Positions 28,588 through 36,948 of a stretch of 64,000 nucleotides of DNA are shown here, in pieces. Below the pieces are notes generated by a model. The model was not told the DNA's origin and ran no database searches. It saw only the letters and a program-made list of their open reading frames with translations. The DNA is taken from positions 6,894,001 through 6,958,000 of the forward strand of contig NZ_CP033365.1 of the NCBI RefSeq assembly GCF_013170825.1, written 5' to 3'. The DNA comes from Mesorhizobium sp. NZP2298. Lineage in GTDB: Bacteria > Pseudomonadota > Alphaproteobacteria > Rhizobiales > Rhizobiaceae. Each line of letters begins with the position of its first letter. Position 1 is the first letter of the stretch. The position numbers and the translations under genes are program-made.

Positions 28588-29601
28588 TCAGCCGTTGCGA
28601 AAGGTGTAGCCATAACCGTTGAGCGCCGGCGCGCCGCCGAGATGCGCGTAGAGTATCCTCGAGCCCTCTGGAAAAAAGCCTTTTTGGACGAGGTCAATCA
28701 TCCCTTGCATCGATTTGCCCTCATAGACGGGATCGGTAATCATACCCTCGAGCCGCGCACACAGGCGGATCGCCTCCTTGGTTTCCTCGGATGGAATGCC
28801 GTACCGCGGGTGCGCGTAGTCCTCGAGCAACACCACGTCATCCTCGGCAAGTTCCGATCCGAGCTCGACGAGGGTCGCTGTATGTCGGGCAATGCTTAGC
28901 ACCTGCGCCTTGGTCTTGGCCGGGATAGCAGAGGCATCAATACCGATCACGTTGCGCTGTCGACCGTCCTTGGCGAATCCGACGAGCATGCCGGCGTGCG
29001 TTGAACCGGTGACCGTGCAAACGACCATGTAGTCGAAGCCAAACCCTAGCTGTTCCTCCTGGGCGCGCACTTCCTCCGCGAACCCCACATAGCCAAGGCC
29101 TCCATTCGGATGAACAGACGCCCCGGCCGGTATCGCATAGGGCCTGCCGCCCCTTGCCTTGACCTCATAGAGCGCTTTTTCCCAACTGTGCCGGATGCCG
29201 ATGTCAAAGCCTTCGTCGACCAGGCGCACCTCTACGCCCAAGATGCGGCTCAAGAGAATGTTGCCAACCCGGTCGTAGACGGCATCCTCATGGGGGACCC
29301 AACTCTCCTGAACCAGGAGGCATTTCATGCCGATCTTGGCGGCAACGGCGGCGACCATGCGCGTGTGGTTGGACTGCACGCCGCCGATGGTGACGAGGGT
29401 ATCGGCATCCGACGCGATCGCGTCAGGGATGATGTATTCGAGCTTGCGCAGCTTGTTGCCGCCGAACGCCAGACCGGAGTTGCAGTCCTCGCGTTTGGCG
29501 TAGATCTCCACCTTGCCGCCCAGATGCTTGCCGAGCCGGTCGAGCTTCTCGATGGGTGTGGGTCCAAAGGTGAGCGGGTAACGCGCGAATTTTTTCAGCA
29601 T
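28588..29601 (-). CDS. acdS: 1-aminocyclopropane-1-carboxylate (ACC) deaminase
   Basis: A 337-residue PLP enzyme beginning [40 protein letters not shown] holds the PLP-binding Lys, and [20 protein letters not shown] and [18 protein letters not shown] are characteristic; the C-terminus is [18 protein letters not shown]. It splits the ethylene precursor ACC into ammonia and 2-oxobutyrate. In Mesorhizobium the symbiosis-island acdS is known to be under NifA control and lowers ethylene in nodules. I found no convincing sigma54 promoter in the 400 bp upstream. ATG 29601 has a GGAGAG ribosome site. A fragment of its 3' end also occurs at 44744-44802. Confidence 0.93.
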   Translation of the reverse strand: MLKKFARYPLTFGPTPIEKLDRLGKHLGGKVEIYAKREDCNSGLAFGGNKLRKLEYIIPDAIASDADTLVTIGGVQSNHTRMVAAVAAKIGMKCLLVQESWVPHEDAVYDRVGNILLSRILGVEVRLVDEGFDIGIRHSWEKALYEVKARGGRPYAIPAGASVHPNGGLGYVGFAEEVRAQEEQLGFGFDYMVVCTVTGSTHAGMLVGFAKDGRQRNVIGIDASAIPAKTKAQVLSIARHTATLVELGSELAEDDVVLLEDYAHPRYGIPSEETKEAIRLCARLEGMITDPVYEGKSMQGMIDLVQKGFFPEGSRILYAHLGGAPALNGYGYTFRNG

Positions 29602-30001
29602 TTTCTCTCCGGCGATGATCATTCAGCTGAAATAGCCACGCAAAACTCGTTCCATAAGCGTTGCTTGGATTGGTCGGCCGCGCTCTTCGACCTCCCATCA
29701 GGGCCTTGGGGATTTCCAGCGCTTTCCTTGCGATTGAAAGGACGCGATCCACATGCCGGCATGCTGCGATGAGGCGACCATCCCTAGGACCAAAGACGAC
29801 AAGCGGTCGGCATCTGCGTTTTTGCCAGCTTTGCGAGCGCAGCCAGACCGCCAAACCAACAGAACTTCGATAAAAACGCAGTGGCTCTTGTTTGCGGTTG
29901 GATCGGCAGAACCGCACAGTTGCTGAGGCGAGTTCTGGGAGGCGATTTTTGTGGCGCTCAACGCCTCACAGAAATTTCCGCTGCTCGATCGAAGTGCTCG
30001 T
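29602..30001. other. No gene recognised
   Basis: Upstream region of acdS. Open frames occur on the minus strand, but none has a recognised family. A weak GG-N10-GC element at 29838-29853 is far from consensus. Confidence 0.4.
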
Positions 30002-30961
30002 CTACCTGATCAAAACGGGTGCCAATGCCCTCGAAAGGCTGGCCTCGCCGCGGCCGTAAGTCGCCGGATTGTAGTTGACGAGCGTGTCGGTCCTAGCCGT
30101 ATCCAGCAACTGATTAGCTATCTGTGTCGGTGTTGCTGACGTGAATTTGCTGCCCAGAATGGCGGCATAGCCTGCAACCACGGGTGCCGCGACAGACGTG
30201 CCGGATAGCCCAATCTTGTCACTATCGACCCCCACAGTCAGGAACTGGTTCTGCACCTCCGAATCTGAACCGGCGTAATTCGAATAGGAGGCGAGCTTTG
30301 CCTTGTTTTCGGGAGTGCCATTGCGCTCTAGCGCACCCACAAAGATTGCCGATTGCTTCCCAATCAGGTCGAGAGAAAGGAAATCAATATCCCCATCGGC
30401 AAGGGTATCTACCGCTACGGACCCGTTGCCGGCTGCCTTTGTGAAGACCGCAGCACCCGCCCGAGCCGCATCGACAATCGACTGCTCAAGCCGGTACCCG
30501 CTCACTGGTTCCTCAAGGCCATAGCTCAGATTAATGACATTGAGGCCCTGCTTCAGCGTGAGCGGAACTTGTTCCGAAAAGTCAAGCTCGGTTATGTTTG
30601 CGCCAGGCGCGACCATGCCGGCTGCTTGAGCGACCCACTGCCCATGTTGCCGCCATTGGGAGCCATGGCCGAGATCCCCCTCCTGTCCCATGTTACTTGT
30701 GAAGTCATCTATGACAGTTACCGACACGCCAGACCCATTATAGCCCGAGGCCCATGCTGCGCCGACGTCCGGGCTCATCCAGCAAAAGGTGCCATCGGCA
30801 TTTTGTGGGCAACGCGAGCTGCTGCCGTCCATGGCTGGCCTTGCAGCTCCTCCATCGCCGGCGAGCCTGGATTGGAGGTCATCGGCGAAACCGGGTGGTG
30901 CCGACGTCCATAGGACAAGACTGGCAAGGTACGCCACCGGCAACAATCGCTTTATCTGCAT
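30002..30961 (-). CDS. Secreted subtilisin-like (S8) serine protease, copy A
   Basis: A 319-residue S8 peptidase with a signal peptide (MQIKRLLPVAYLASLVLWTS followed by an APPGFA-type cleavage region). The catalytic residues are Asp85 in VSVTVIDDF, His106 in QWRQHGQWVAQAAGM and Ser256 in GLSGTSVAAPVVAG, with the oxyanion Asn in FTKAAGNGS. A cysteine-containing propeptide-like stretch (SRCPQNADGTFCWMSPDVG) is shared with copy B. No autotransporter barrel is attached. An AGGAG site precedes ATG 30961. It follows copy B on the same strand and arose with it by tandem duplication. It is probably exported to the periplasm or outside. Confidence 0.85.
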   Translation of the reverse strand: MQIKRLLPVAYLASLVLWTSAPPGFADDLQSRLAGDGGAARPAMDGSSSRCPQNADGTFCWMSPDVGAAWASGYNGSGVSVTVIDDFTSNMGQEGDLGHGSQWRQHGQWVAQAAGMVAPGANITELDFSEQVPLTLKQGLNVINLSYGLEEPVSGYRLEQSIVDAARAGAAVFTKAAGNGSVAVDTLADGDIDFLSLDLIGKQSAIFVGALERNGTPENKAKLASYSNYAGSDSEVQNQFLTVGVDSDKIGLSGTSVAAPVVAGYAAILGSKFTSATPTQIANQLLDTARTDTLVNYNPATYGRGEASLSRALAPVLIR

Positions 30962-31007
30962 TCAACTCTCCTGTTTGAACTGTTCTTCATCAACAAGACG
31001 AAGCATT

Positions 31008-31165
31008 TCACCATGGCTAGAACACCTCTGAACCAGAGACCGATGTTCAGCGGATTCAGATGAGCGTTCGCCAGGTATTTCAACGTGTCCGCCAGCTGGA
31101 GCAGCGACGCCACAGACGGCAATTCACAGCCTGGGCGCCGCGATCCACCCACGTTCGGACGCATG
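31008..31165 (-). pseudogene. Duplicated C-terminal fragment of the beta-barrel protein
   Basis: The frame CELPSVASLLQLADTLKYLA and HLNPLNIGLWFRGVL parallels the C-terminus of the intact gene at 32203-32763 (CRLAASQLRPADTLKYMANI, LKVDLRFRGEF). The stop and start are gone. It stands just upstream of protease copy A exactly as the intact gene stands upstream of copy B, which shows that the unit barrel-protease was duplicated in tandem and one barrel gene then decayed. Confidence 0.7.
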
Positions 31166-31181
31166 AGGGTAGGGTGGCAGT

Positions 31182-32138
31182 CTAGTGGATCGAAACGGGT
31201 GCCAGCGCCCTCGAAAGGCTGGCTTCGCCGCGGCCGTAAGTCGCCGGATTGTAGTTGACGAGCGTATCGGTCCTGGCTGTATCCAGCAGCTGATTAGTAA
31301 TCTGTGTCGGAGTTGCGGACGTGAACTTGCTGCCAAGGATGGCGGCATAGCCTGCAACCACAGGTGCCGCATAAGACGTGCCGTATAGGCCAGTCTTGTC
31401 ACCCTCGACACCCACGGTCAGGAACTGGTTCCGCACCTCGGGGTTTGAGCCGGGATAATTCGAGTATCGGGCCAGCCGCGTCTTGTTCCCGGGAGTGCCA
31501 TTATGGTCGAGCGCACCCATGAAGATTGCCGATGGCGCCCCGATCAGCCCGAGGGTTAGCCCATCGAAATCCCCTTCGTGCGGCCTACCTACCTCGTTGC
31601 TGTAGTTGTCGGCACTCTTTGTGACGATGGCAGTGCCCGCCCAGGCGGCATCGACGATCGCCTGCTCGCGCGGATGCTGGCTCAGTGGCTCTATAATGCG
31701 GTAGCTTGCATTGATGATATTGAGGCCGTCCTGCAGCCCGATCGAAGACCCCTCGAGATAGTCATACTTGAATATGTTTGCGCCAGGGGCGACCATGCCG
31801 GCAATTTCAGCGACCCAATCTCCATGTCGCTGCCTCTGCGTACCGCGACCGAGGTCTGCATCAAATGGCTGTTCCTTGAAATCATCTATGACATTTATCG
31901 ATACGCCGGAACCGATAAAGCCTGATGTCCATGCTTCACCAACATCTGGGCTCATCCAGCAGAATGTGCCGTCGGCATTTTGTGGACAGCCCGAGCTACT
32001 GCTTTCCGCGGCTGGAGTACCGGTCGTTCCTTTGCGGCTGATACCGGCATCGAGATCACCCGCGAAACCGGGTGCAGCCAACAGGCACGCTATAAGACCG
32101 ACAACGAAACCTGCCGGGAACAATTGTGTTTTGTGCAT
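31182..32138 (-). CDS. Secreted subtilisin-like (S8) serine protease, copy B
   Basis: A 318-residue paralogue of copy A with nearly identical C-terminus (SAPVVAGYAAILGSK-like segment, NPATYGRGEASLSRALAPVS). The signal peptide is MHKTQLFPAGFVVGLIACLL. Catalytic Asp85 (INVIDDF), His105 (RQRHGDWVAEIAGM) and the Ser of GLYGTSYAAPVV are kept. The oxyanion region reads SADNYSN instead of AAGNG, so activity may differ. ATG 32138 follows AGGAAG; an upstream in-frame start at 32213 is less likely. The gene follows the beta-barrel gene by 64 bp. Confidence 0.83.
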   Translation of the reverse strand: MHKTQLFPAGFVVGLIACLLAAPGFAGDLDAGISRKGTTGTPAAESSSSGCPQNADGTFCWMSPDVGEAWTSGFIGSGVSINVIDDFKEQPFDADLGRGTQRQRHGDWVAEIAGMVAPGANIFKYDYLEGSSIGLQDGLNIINASYRIIEPLSQHPREQAIVDAAWAGTAIVTKSADNYSNEVGRPHEGDFDGLTLGLIGAPSAIFMGALDHNGTPGNKTRLARYSNYPGSNPEVRNQFLTVGVEGDKTGLYGTSYAAPVVAGYAAILGSKFTSATPTQITNQLLDTARTDTLVNYNPATYGRGEASLSRALAPVSIH

Positions 32139-32202
32139 AATAGACTTCCTGTCTGGATTGTTCTTCATCAACGAAATGTACCGCCTATGCCTTTCCCTAT
32201 CT

Positions 32203-32763
32203 CTAGAATTCACCCCTGAACCGGAGATCGACTTTCAATCGGCTTGGATTGATGTTTGCCATATATTTCAGCGTGTCCGCAGGCCGGAGTTGCGACGCGG
32301 CCAGACGGCAATTCACTGTCTGGAAGCCGCCGACGGCGCCATAGTCAGCCGTGCAAGGTCGTTCCGTCAGGTTCCCGCCCAAAATCGAACTGACGGTGAG
32401 AGAAAGCGTCGTGGACGGTGTCGGTCGCTTTTGCAGAATAAGGCCGAGTTTCACACCTGGCTCGATTCGGACCTTTTCGGCATGTTGGCCGGTGCTCGCA
32501 CCCCACAGGAGACCGAAATCATCCGACAGCTGCGTCAACATTTCGAATCGCATGTCGATCCATTTGCTATGGTACCACTTGTCGAAAGACACTTTGGTAC
32601 CGCCCGACAGCTCGTATCCGCCTTGTTCCAGATGGTTGGCGGCCGCGGTTAGCTCCGAACCCTGGTAAATGCCGACAAGGCTGGTCTCCTGTCCGTTCGC
32701 AGTTATCGGGCTGGCGAAGAATGCCATCACGAACAGGACGTAACTCGCCGACCGTATGCACAT
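32203..32763 (-). CDS. Predicted secreted outer-membrane beta-barrel protein
   Basis: A 186-residue protein with signal peptide MCIRSASYVLFVMAFFASPI before TANGQE. The mature part alternates polar and hydrophobic residues (GYELSGGTKVSFDKWYHSKW, VKLGLILQKRPTPSTTLSLT) and ends in Phe (DLRFRGEF), typical of outer-membrane barrel proteins. I do not recognise a specific family. It is co-directional with and directly upstream of the S8 protease, so the two may act together at the cell surface. The start is chosen by the signal peptide; the ribosome site is weak. Confidence 0.6.
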   Translation of the reverse strand: MCIRSASYVLFVMAFFASPITANGQETSLVGIYQGSELTAAANHLEQGGYELSGGTKVSFDKWYHSKWIDMRFEMLTQLSDDFGLLWGASTGQHAEKVRIEPGVKLGLILQKRPTPSTTLSLTVSSILGGNLTERPCTADYGAVGGFQTVNCRLAASQLRPADTLKYMANINPSRLKVDLRFRGEF

Positions 32764-34515
32764 CTGCAACCCCCATCGTTGGATCCGCCAGCAAATCATG
32801 TGATCGACACGCGTACTGCAGTCCCTTGCCGCATGTTCAAACCACACGGAGGGTCCAGCCGCAGACGCATGGCCGCCAGCGGCCAACGTGTTCATTCGCA
32901 ACAAATCTGTGATCTCCCGTCCTTCAATTTCGCCCGAGCCATCTCTTCGCTCTCCCTGGCAAGCAGCTCCCGCCCTCTCAACGGAAGCGAGCAAAATTCA
33001 TGCCGATCTAGATGACGGCGCCATAGAAGGAATAGTATGTTTGTTTTCAGCGGCTTAGACAAAACGTCCAAGACGCCGGCCAACCAAGGCCGTGTCGTCG
33101 AACCGACAAAGCCGACACAATTGCCGGATATCGACGAACACGCTGAGCGGGAACCCTCCCGCATGGCAACACTCCCTTCTCGCTCCAGCCATGCGTCGGA
33201 GAGCCTCGAAACGGCTTTCATTTTCCATTCGACGCAATCCTCTTCAGTCGGACATTGCGCCGCCCAATTTGAAGTTCTGTACGCGAATCGTCTGAAAAGG
33301 CACGCCCGGCAGAGACGGAGCTCCCTGCCGGGCCGGGTTCGCCTTGGGAGGCGGCGTAAGCTAGCGACTTTCGTGGCGGTGGGACCACTCAATCCGTGCG
33401 TTTTGCGCAGTAACGAGCATCTGCCGTGCCAAGCCAAAAGCATTTAAAAAACACCCGAGAGTCAGCTTCCTCTACGTTGCGTACCCGACATTGTCGGCTA
33501 TCGGACAATGCCGAACGAGGCCTCTCGGCATCGACCTACACCTTAACCAGAGCGCACTCACCAGGCTGTTCGATGCCATTTCGACCTGGCGAACTGGTGG
33601 TGACCGGGTTTTAGCTCCGAACTGTTCGCAGGCTGACGGACAGGGCGGATGTTTACCTTCAATGCAGAGGGCGCGGCCACGAGAGACGGCGCGGCGAATG
33701 TGGCGGGCAGATCGCGAGGATCGCCACAGTCGGCATGGCCGCGCCGTAGGCCAATCAGCCCTTCGGCGACCTCGCGATGTAACGCCCCAGCAAGTGAGCC
33801 GTCGAGGCCACGAAGAACGAAGGTTAGACGCGTTATTCCGGCTTTGGCCCAGACTTAGTTCATTGAGGCACTCGAGCGCCCTCAGGCGGTGCTTCGAAAC
33901 AGCGCGGGCCAGGTCGCCTCGGCACGGAGGTAAATAGGGTGCAAGATATCCGCGCGGCAGCGGGCGACAGCAGGCCCGTCGCACGACATGGCAATGCCAA
34001 GAGCTCGAGCGGCGATACGGCGATGTCGCCGAGGATGCGGACAGCAGTTCGAGGATCAACACATCCGGCAGACTGGCAAATCAGCAGCCTTATATCTGTC
34101 CACCCTCAGGGCCGCACTCCAGATCGGCGTCCACTTATTGCCTCCGCTTGCATAAGCGCGACGAGGAGCGCTCGCCGGGCGGAGCTGGTCGGGTTGCGCA
34201 GCCCGGCGAGTGCGGATTGTTTGGGCGGTGGGCGCGTCAGGCGCGGTTCTTGAGGCTCATCATACGGCTGTGGCAGAGCCGGACATGTGCCGCCTTCACA
34301 CATGTTAAGTTTTCCGGCGCTTCGTTCGCCTTCGAGATGAAGCAACCCGCGTGCAGCGCGCTGCGATCGACTACCATTGCCCGGAGAACCGAAACTGCAT
34401 TCCCCTGGCGTTAGAACGATGAGAATGCCGTCGCCTTCGACCATACCAGGCCATGACCTCAATAATCAAACTTGAACAAAGTGACGAATCTGAGCTCTGA
34501 TCTTGTTACGGCGCC
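32764..34515. other. No gene recognised
   Basis: About 1.75 kb without a supported gene. Open frames up to about 190 codons occur on both strands but show arginine/serine-rich shadow composition and no motifs. Bases 34165-34249 are the second copy of the repeat at 27369-27453. Confidence 0.4.
34165..34249. repeat. Dispersed repeat, copy 2 (IS21-type element end)
   Basis: Matches 27369-27453 with scattered changes, including GGGCGGAGCTGGTCGGGTTG and the terminal TCAGGCGCGGTTCTTGA. No istB coding sequence remains next to this copy. Confidence 0.6.
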
Positions 34516-34836
34516 TCAAGGGAGGAGCAGCGATATGCCGAGCGTTTGATTGCGCTGTGGCACATCTTGAGCTTCATTCCTATGCTCATCGTCGCGCGAC
34601 TGGTACCGAACTTCCTGGGACCCATCGAAAAGCTCAGCGCCTTGCCCGGCTTTGCCAGCGGAGCTGGATCGCCAAATCAGAAAGAGCACACTTGCGAAAT
34701 AAACCATCTGGAGCAGCAGCGAGCAGGCCAGCGTGGCGACGACGGTTAGACGGATCGACTGCGAAGCGAAGTAAACGGTAGCAGCGGTGCCGCACAAGAG
34801 CAGCGCCAGGAGCCGACAAAAGATCATGAAGTTCAA
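34516..34836 (-). CDS. ExoX/PsiA-like exopolysaccharide production repressor, small membrane protein
   Basis: A 106-residue protein with two adjacent hydrophobic segments (FMIFCRLLALLLCGTAATVY and VVATLACSLLLQMVYFASVL) followed by FLIWRSSS and a hydrophilic tail. This is the layout of rhizobial exopolysaccharide repressor proteins (ExoX, PsiA), which sit in the inner membrane and damp polysaccharide synthesis. A TTG start at 34836 has AGGAG seven bases upstream; the ATG four codons later has poor spacing. It follows fdxB by 37 bp on the same strand, so it is probably co-transcribed with this displaced nif tail. Confidence 0.65.
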   Translation of the reverse strand: MNFMIFCRLLALLLCGTAATVYFASQSIRLTVVATLACSLLLQMVYFASVLFLIWRSSSAGKAGQGAELFDGSQEVRYQSRDDEHRNEAQDVPQRNQTLGISLLLP

Positions 34837-34873
34837 CGCCGTTCTCCTGGTTTGTCTCGTCAAATCATGCAGC

Positions 34874-35191
34874 TCATGCTGCGATCTGGTCGGCCGCGAC
34901 ATGAGTCTGGCAGTTCTTTGGGCAGACGCGGCCGCAGGCTCCGCAGCCAATGCAGCGGCCGGCATGGTCGACAACCATGATCATGCGATTGAGCTCACCA
35001 TCGAAATCGTCGTCATCGGCGTCGCAGGCGCCGAGGATTTCACCCGCGTCATCGACGCCGTAAAGATGCATGACCTCGCGCGAGCAGACTTTGAAGCAGC
35101 GGCCGCAGCCGATACAGATCTTGCCATCTATAGCGATCAGATATTCCGGCACCCATATGGAGCCGTCGCGGCTGATGAATGTGTCCCTCAT
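34874..35191 (-). CDS. fdxB: nif-specific ferredoxin III (FdxB-type, two 4Fe-4S motifs)
   Basis: A 105-residue bacterial ferredoxin. The first cluster motif is in KICIGCGRCFKVCSREVMHL and the second in AGRCIGCGACGRVCPKNC, giving two 4Fe-4S clusters, with an acidic linker ACDADDDDFDGE between them. FdxB proteins are encoded at the end of nifENX operons and donate electrons in nitrogenase cofactor assembly. Its ATG overlaps the stop of the DUF683 gene (ATGA). In this window the gene is 14 kb away from nifENX, next to a degraded second copy of the DUF269 gene. Confidence 0.92.
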   Translation of the reverse strand: MRDTFISRDGSIWVPEYLIAIDGKICIGCGRCFKVCSREVMHLYGVDDAGEILGACDADDDDFDGELNRMIMVVDHAGRCIGCGACGRVCPKNCQTHVAADQIAA

Positions 35192-35391
35192 CGCAAAGTC
35201 TTCATTTTGGCAAGCTCTCTCCTGGCACCATCCAACTCGGCATAAACGGCATGCGTTTTCTCGGCGACTTCCTCTATCTCAATCCATTTGACCGGGAGAC
35301 CCTCGGCAAGGTCGCGCAAGTTCGTCTTGGCAATTGCCGCGCGCAGTTGAAGCTTTCGGACTTTCTTCGCCATCTCATCCAGGTTTGACAT
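35188..35391 (-). CDS. DUF683/CCE_0567-type nif-associated small protein
   Basis: A 67-residue helical protein (MSNLDEMAKKVRKLQLRAAI, AKTNLRDLAEGLPVKWIEIE, EVAEKTHAVYAELDGARREL). This family is encoded between the NifX-associated DUF269 gene and fdxB in nif clusters and is thought to be a small metal-binding or assembly factor. ATG 35391 has GGAAGG directly upstream; the stop overlaps the fdxB start. Confidence 0.8.
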   Translation of the reverse strand: MSNLDEMAKKVRKLQLRAAIAKTNLRDLAEGLPVKWIEIEEVAEKTHAVYAELDGARRELAKMKTLR

Positions 35392-35397
35392 GATCCT

Positions 35398-35823
35398 TCC
35401 TCGAAAATGGGTTTCTTCACGCCCGCGCCACGTCGGGATAGGCAATAGCTGAAGTCGCATCGCCGACCAGTCTCGCGCTGGTATCCGCGAGTTTCCGGAG
35501 AGTCTCGAAGCCGAACCGGTAGACGTCTCGACAGACGTTTGATTTCTGTTGTTGACAATGTCATCACGCCTGAGCGCTCCTCGATCGCCAGCTCCGACAT
35601 GTCGAGCCTCCACAGCACGTCCGGATCCGGATTGTCAGTGAGTGGATATTCCGGCGCAGTTCCTCGGTGATAAAAAATCGGCCAGCAGCCCGGTGTCCGA
35701 TTTCCGTTGGCATGAGCCGTGAAAATCCTGAGCACGGATCAGCCGCAGGAGGCATTTGACGAACGGGCGGGAAAGGGCCTCGCCATCCTTGTTGACGGCA
35801 GGGCCAAGCGCTGCGTGAGACAT
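35398..35823 (-). pseudogene. Second, decayed copy of the NifX-associated DUF269 gene
   Basis: Frames in order give [48 protein letters not shown] and [12 protein letters not shown], clearly related to the intact protein at 49476-49955. Several frameshifts separate the pieces. DNA similarity continues through the start of the following DUF683 gene (GACATGATCC, CTCGAAAAT, GTTTC), so this is a duplicated nif-operon tail. Confidence 0.7.
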
Positions 35824-36331
35824 TTCGTTTCCTCAATTTCAGGTCTGGTCCTCAACGGAAGATTTCTGCTTTCGGTTACGCCGACTTCGGGCTCGCTTAC
35901 GCAGCCGACGTCCGGCCTCGCCAGGCCGATTCCACGTAAATGCTGCCCCTGTGGCCGACCTTGAACAGGTCCTGGACTGTGACGTCTTCAACGACGGGCC
36001 AAATTCGCGTCGAATATCGCCGCGGCGGCTATTCGGTTGGCAGTCTAAGGTCCGAGCCCTGACCTGGAACAAACCGTCGATCCTGTGCTCCATGGACACA
36101 GTTACTGCGGGCGCGCCGCAGAAAATGGGCGAATTGATCAGGGTTCCATTCCACTTGTCATCCCGACACCTTGCCGGGCTGAAAGTTCGTGAGAGGTTTG
36201 CCACGCAGCCAGTCGTCCACTTTGATCAGAGGAGCCGGGGGACTCTCTACGCAACATGTTGTTCTCCATTCCCACACCTTTCCTGACGTTTATGCGCGAG
36301 CTGGTTCTCTCAGAACGGAACACACCGGTTA
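35824..36331. other. Degenerate nifX-tail-like sequence, no intact gene
   Basis: Just upstream of the decayed DUF269 copy a minus-strand frame ends KQKSSVEDQT, like the NifX end [10 protein letters not shown], hinting that part of nifX was also duplicated. Beyond about 36000 nothing is recognised. Confidence 0.35.
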
Positions 36332-36620
36332 GGAGACCATCAAAGTCTTGCGTGTTCTCATGCGTTCAGCCCTCACTCAGTATTGCCGATCTCAACCAGC
36401 AAACGTCATGCCAGCGCTTTGCCCGCAGTAAATGCGTGATTCTGCCTCGAAACCTCACAAGCCCAAGACGGCCGGTTGTTTTGAACCCGACATGTCTTCT
36501 GCCGCTGTCAGCTTTTGGACACGCATCATGCGTCGGACGCTTGAGGGCGAAACCGCTTGGCTATCTGCCCTGCGGTAATGTTGGCGTCGGCTCATCTAGC
36601 ATCATTCGCCGCCGGCGAAG
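36332..36620. repeat. Imperfect direct repeat R1 (about 290 bp), left of the hydrazine block
   Basis: This stretch and 44807-45095 align over their length in the same orientation, for example CTGTCAGCTTTTGGACA, CTGCGGTAATGTTGGCGTCG and CTAGCATCATT in both, at roughly 80 percent identity by eye. No protein is recognised in either copy. The two copies bracket the MetRS-cupin, PhyH, N-hydroxylase and radical SAM genes. Confidence 0.7.
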
Positions 36621-36948
36621 CGCGGGCGCGCACAGCTAGGCCGACCCAGCGGCCCGAACCGCATGACCTTCTTGATCGGCTGGCTATAGGTCGGAAATTC
36701 CGCGATTCCGAAAAAGTTGGTCAGCGCAGTGCAGCCCGCTCGGCATTTGCCGCACCAAGCGCCCGAAAGCTGTCAACCGAGCGATCCTCCAAGGCGCGGG
36801 CCGGCGTCTCGACGATATGTTGGTTACGGTCGGCCAGTGTTTGTACCTGGTCTGGGAGTGGCCTTCGGGCAGCCAGTGGTAGCGAGTAAAGCTTCGGCAT
36901 CCTCGGCTTTGATTGCCGCCCAAATCTGGTCGAAATCACGATAGGCTA
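36621..36948. other. No gene recognised
   Basis: Short region between repeat R1 and the end of the cupin-MetRS gene. No terminator hairpin with a T-tract was recognised. Confidence 0.4.

Noticed and set aside
28031..28609. Plus-strand open frame of 192 codons
   Set aside because: No recognisable motif, and it runs into the acdS 3' end on the opposite strand.
29838..29853. Possible sigma54 promoter upstream of acdS (minus strand TGGCGGTCTGGCTGCG)
   Set aside because: Only the GG and GC cores and a few bases match, no NifA site lies upstream, and it is 240 bp from the gene.
33037..34062. Open frames on both strands between the barrel gene and the exoX-like gene
   Set aside because: They overlap each other, are rich in Arg and Ser and have no family or operon support.
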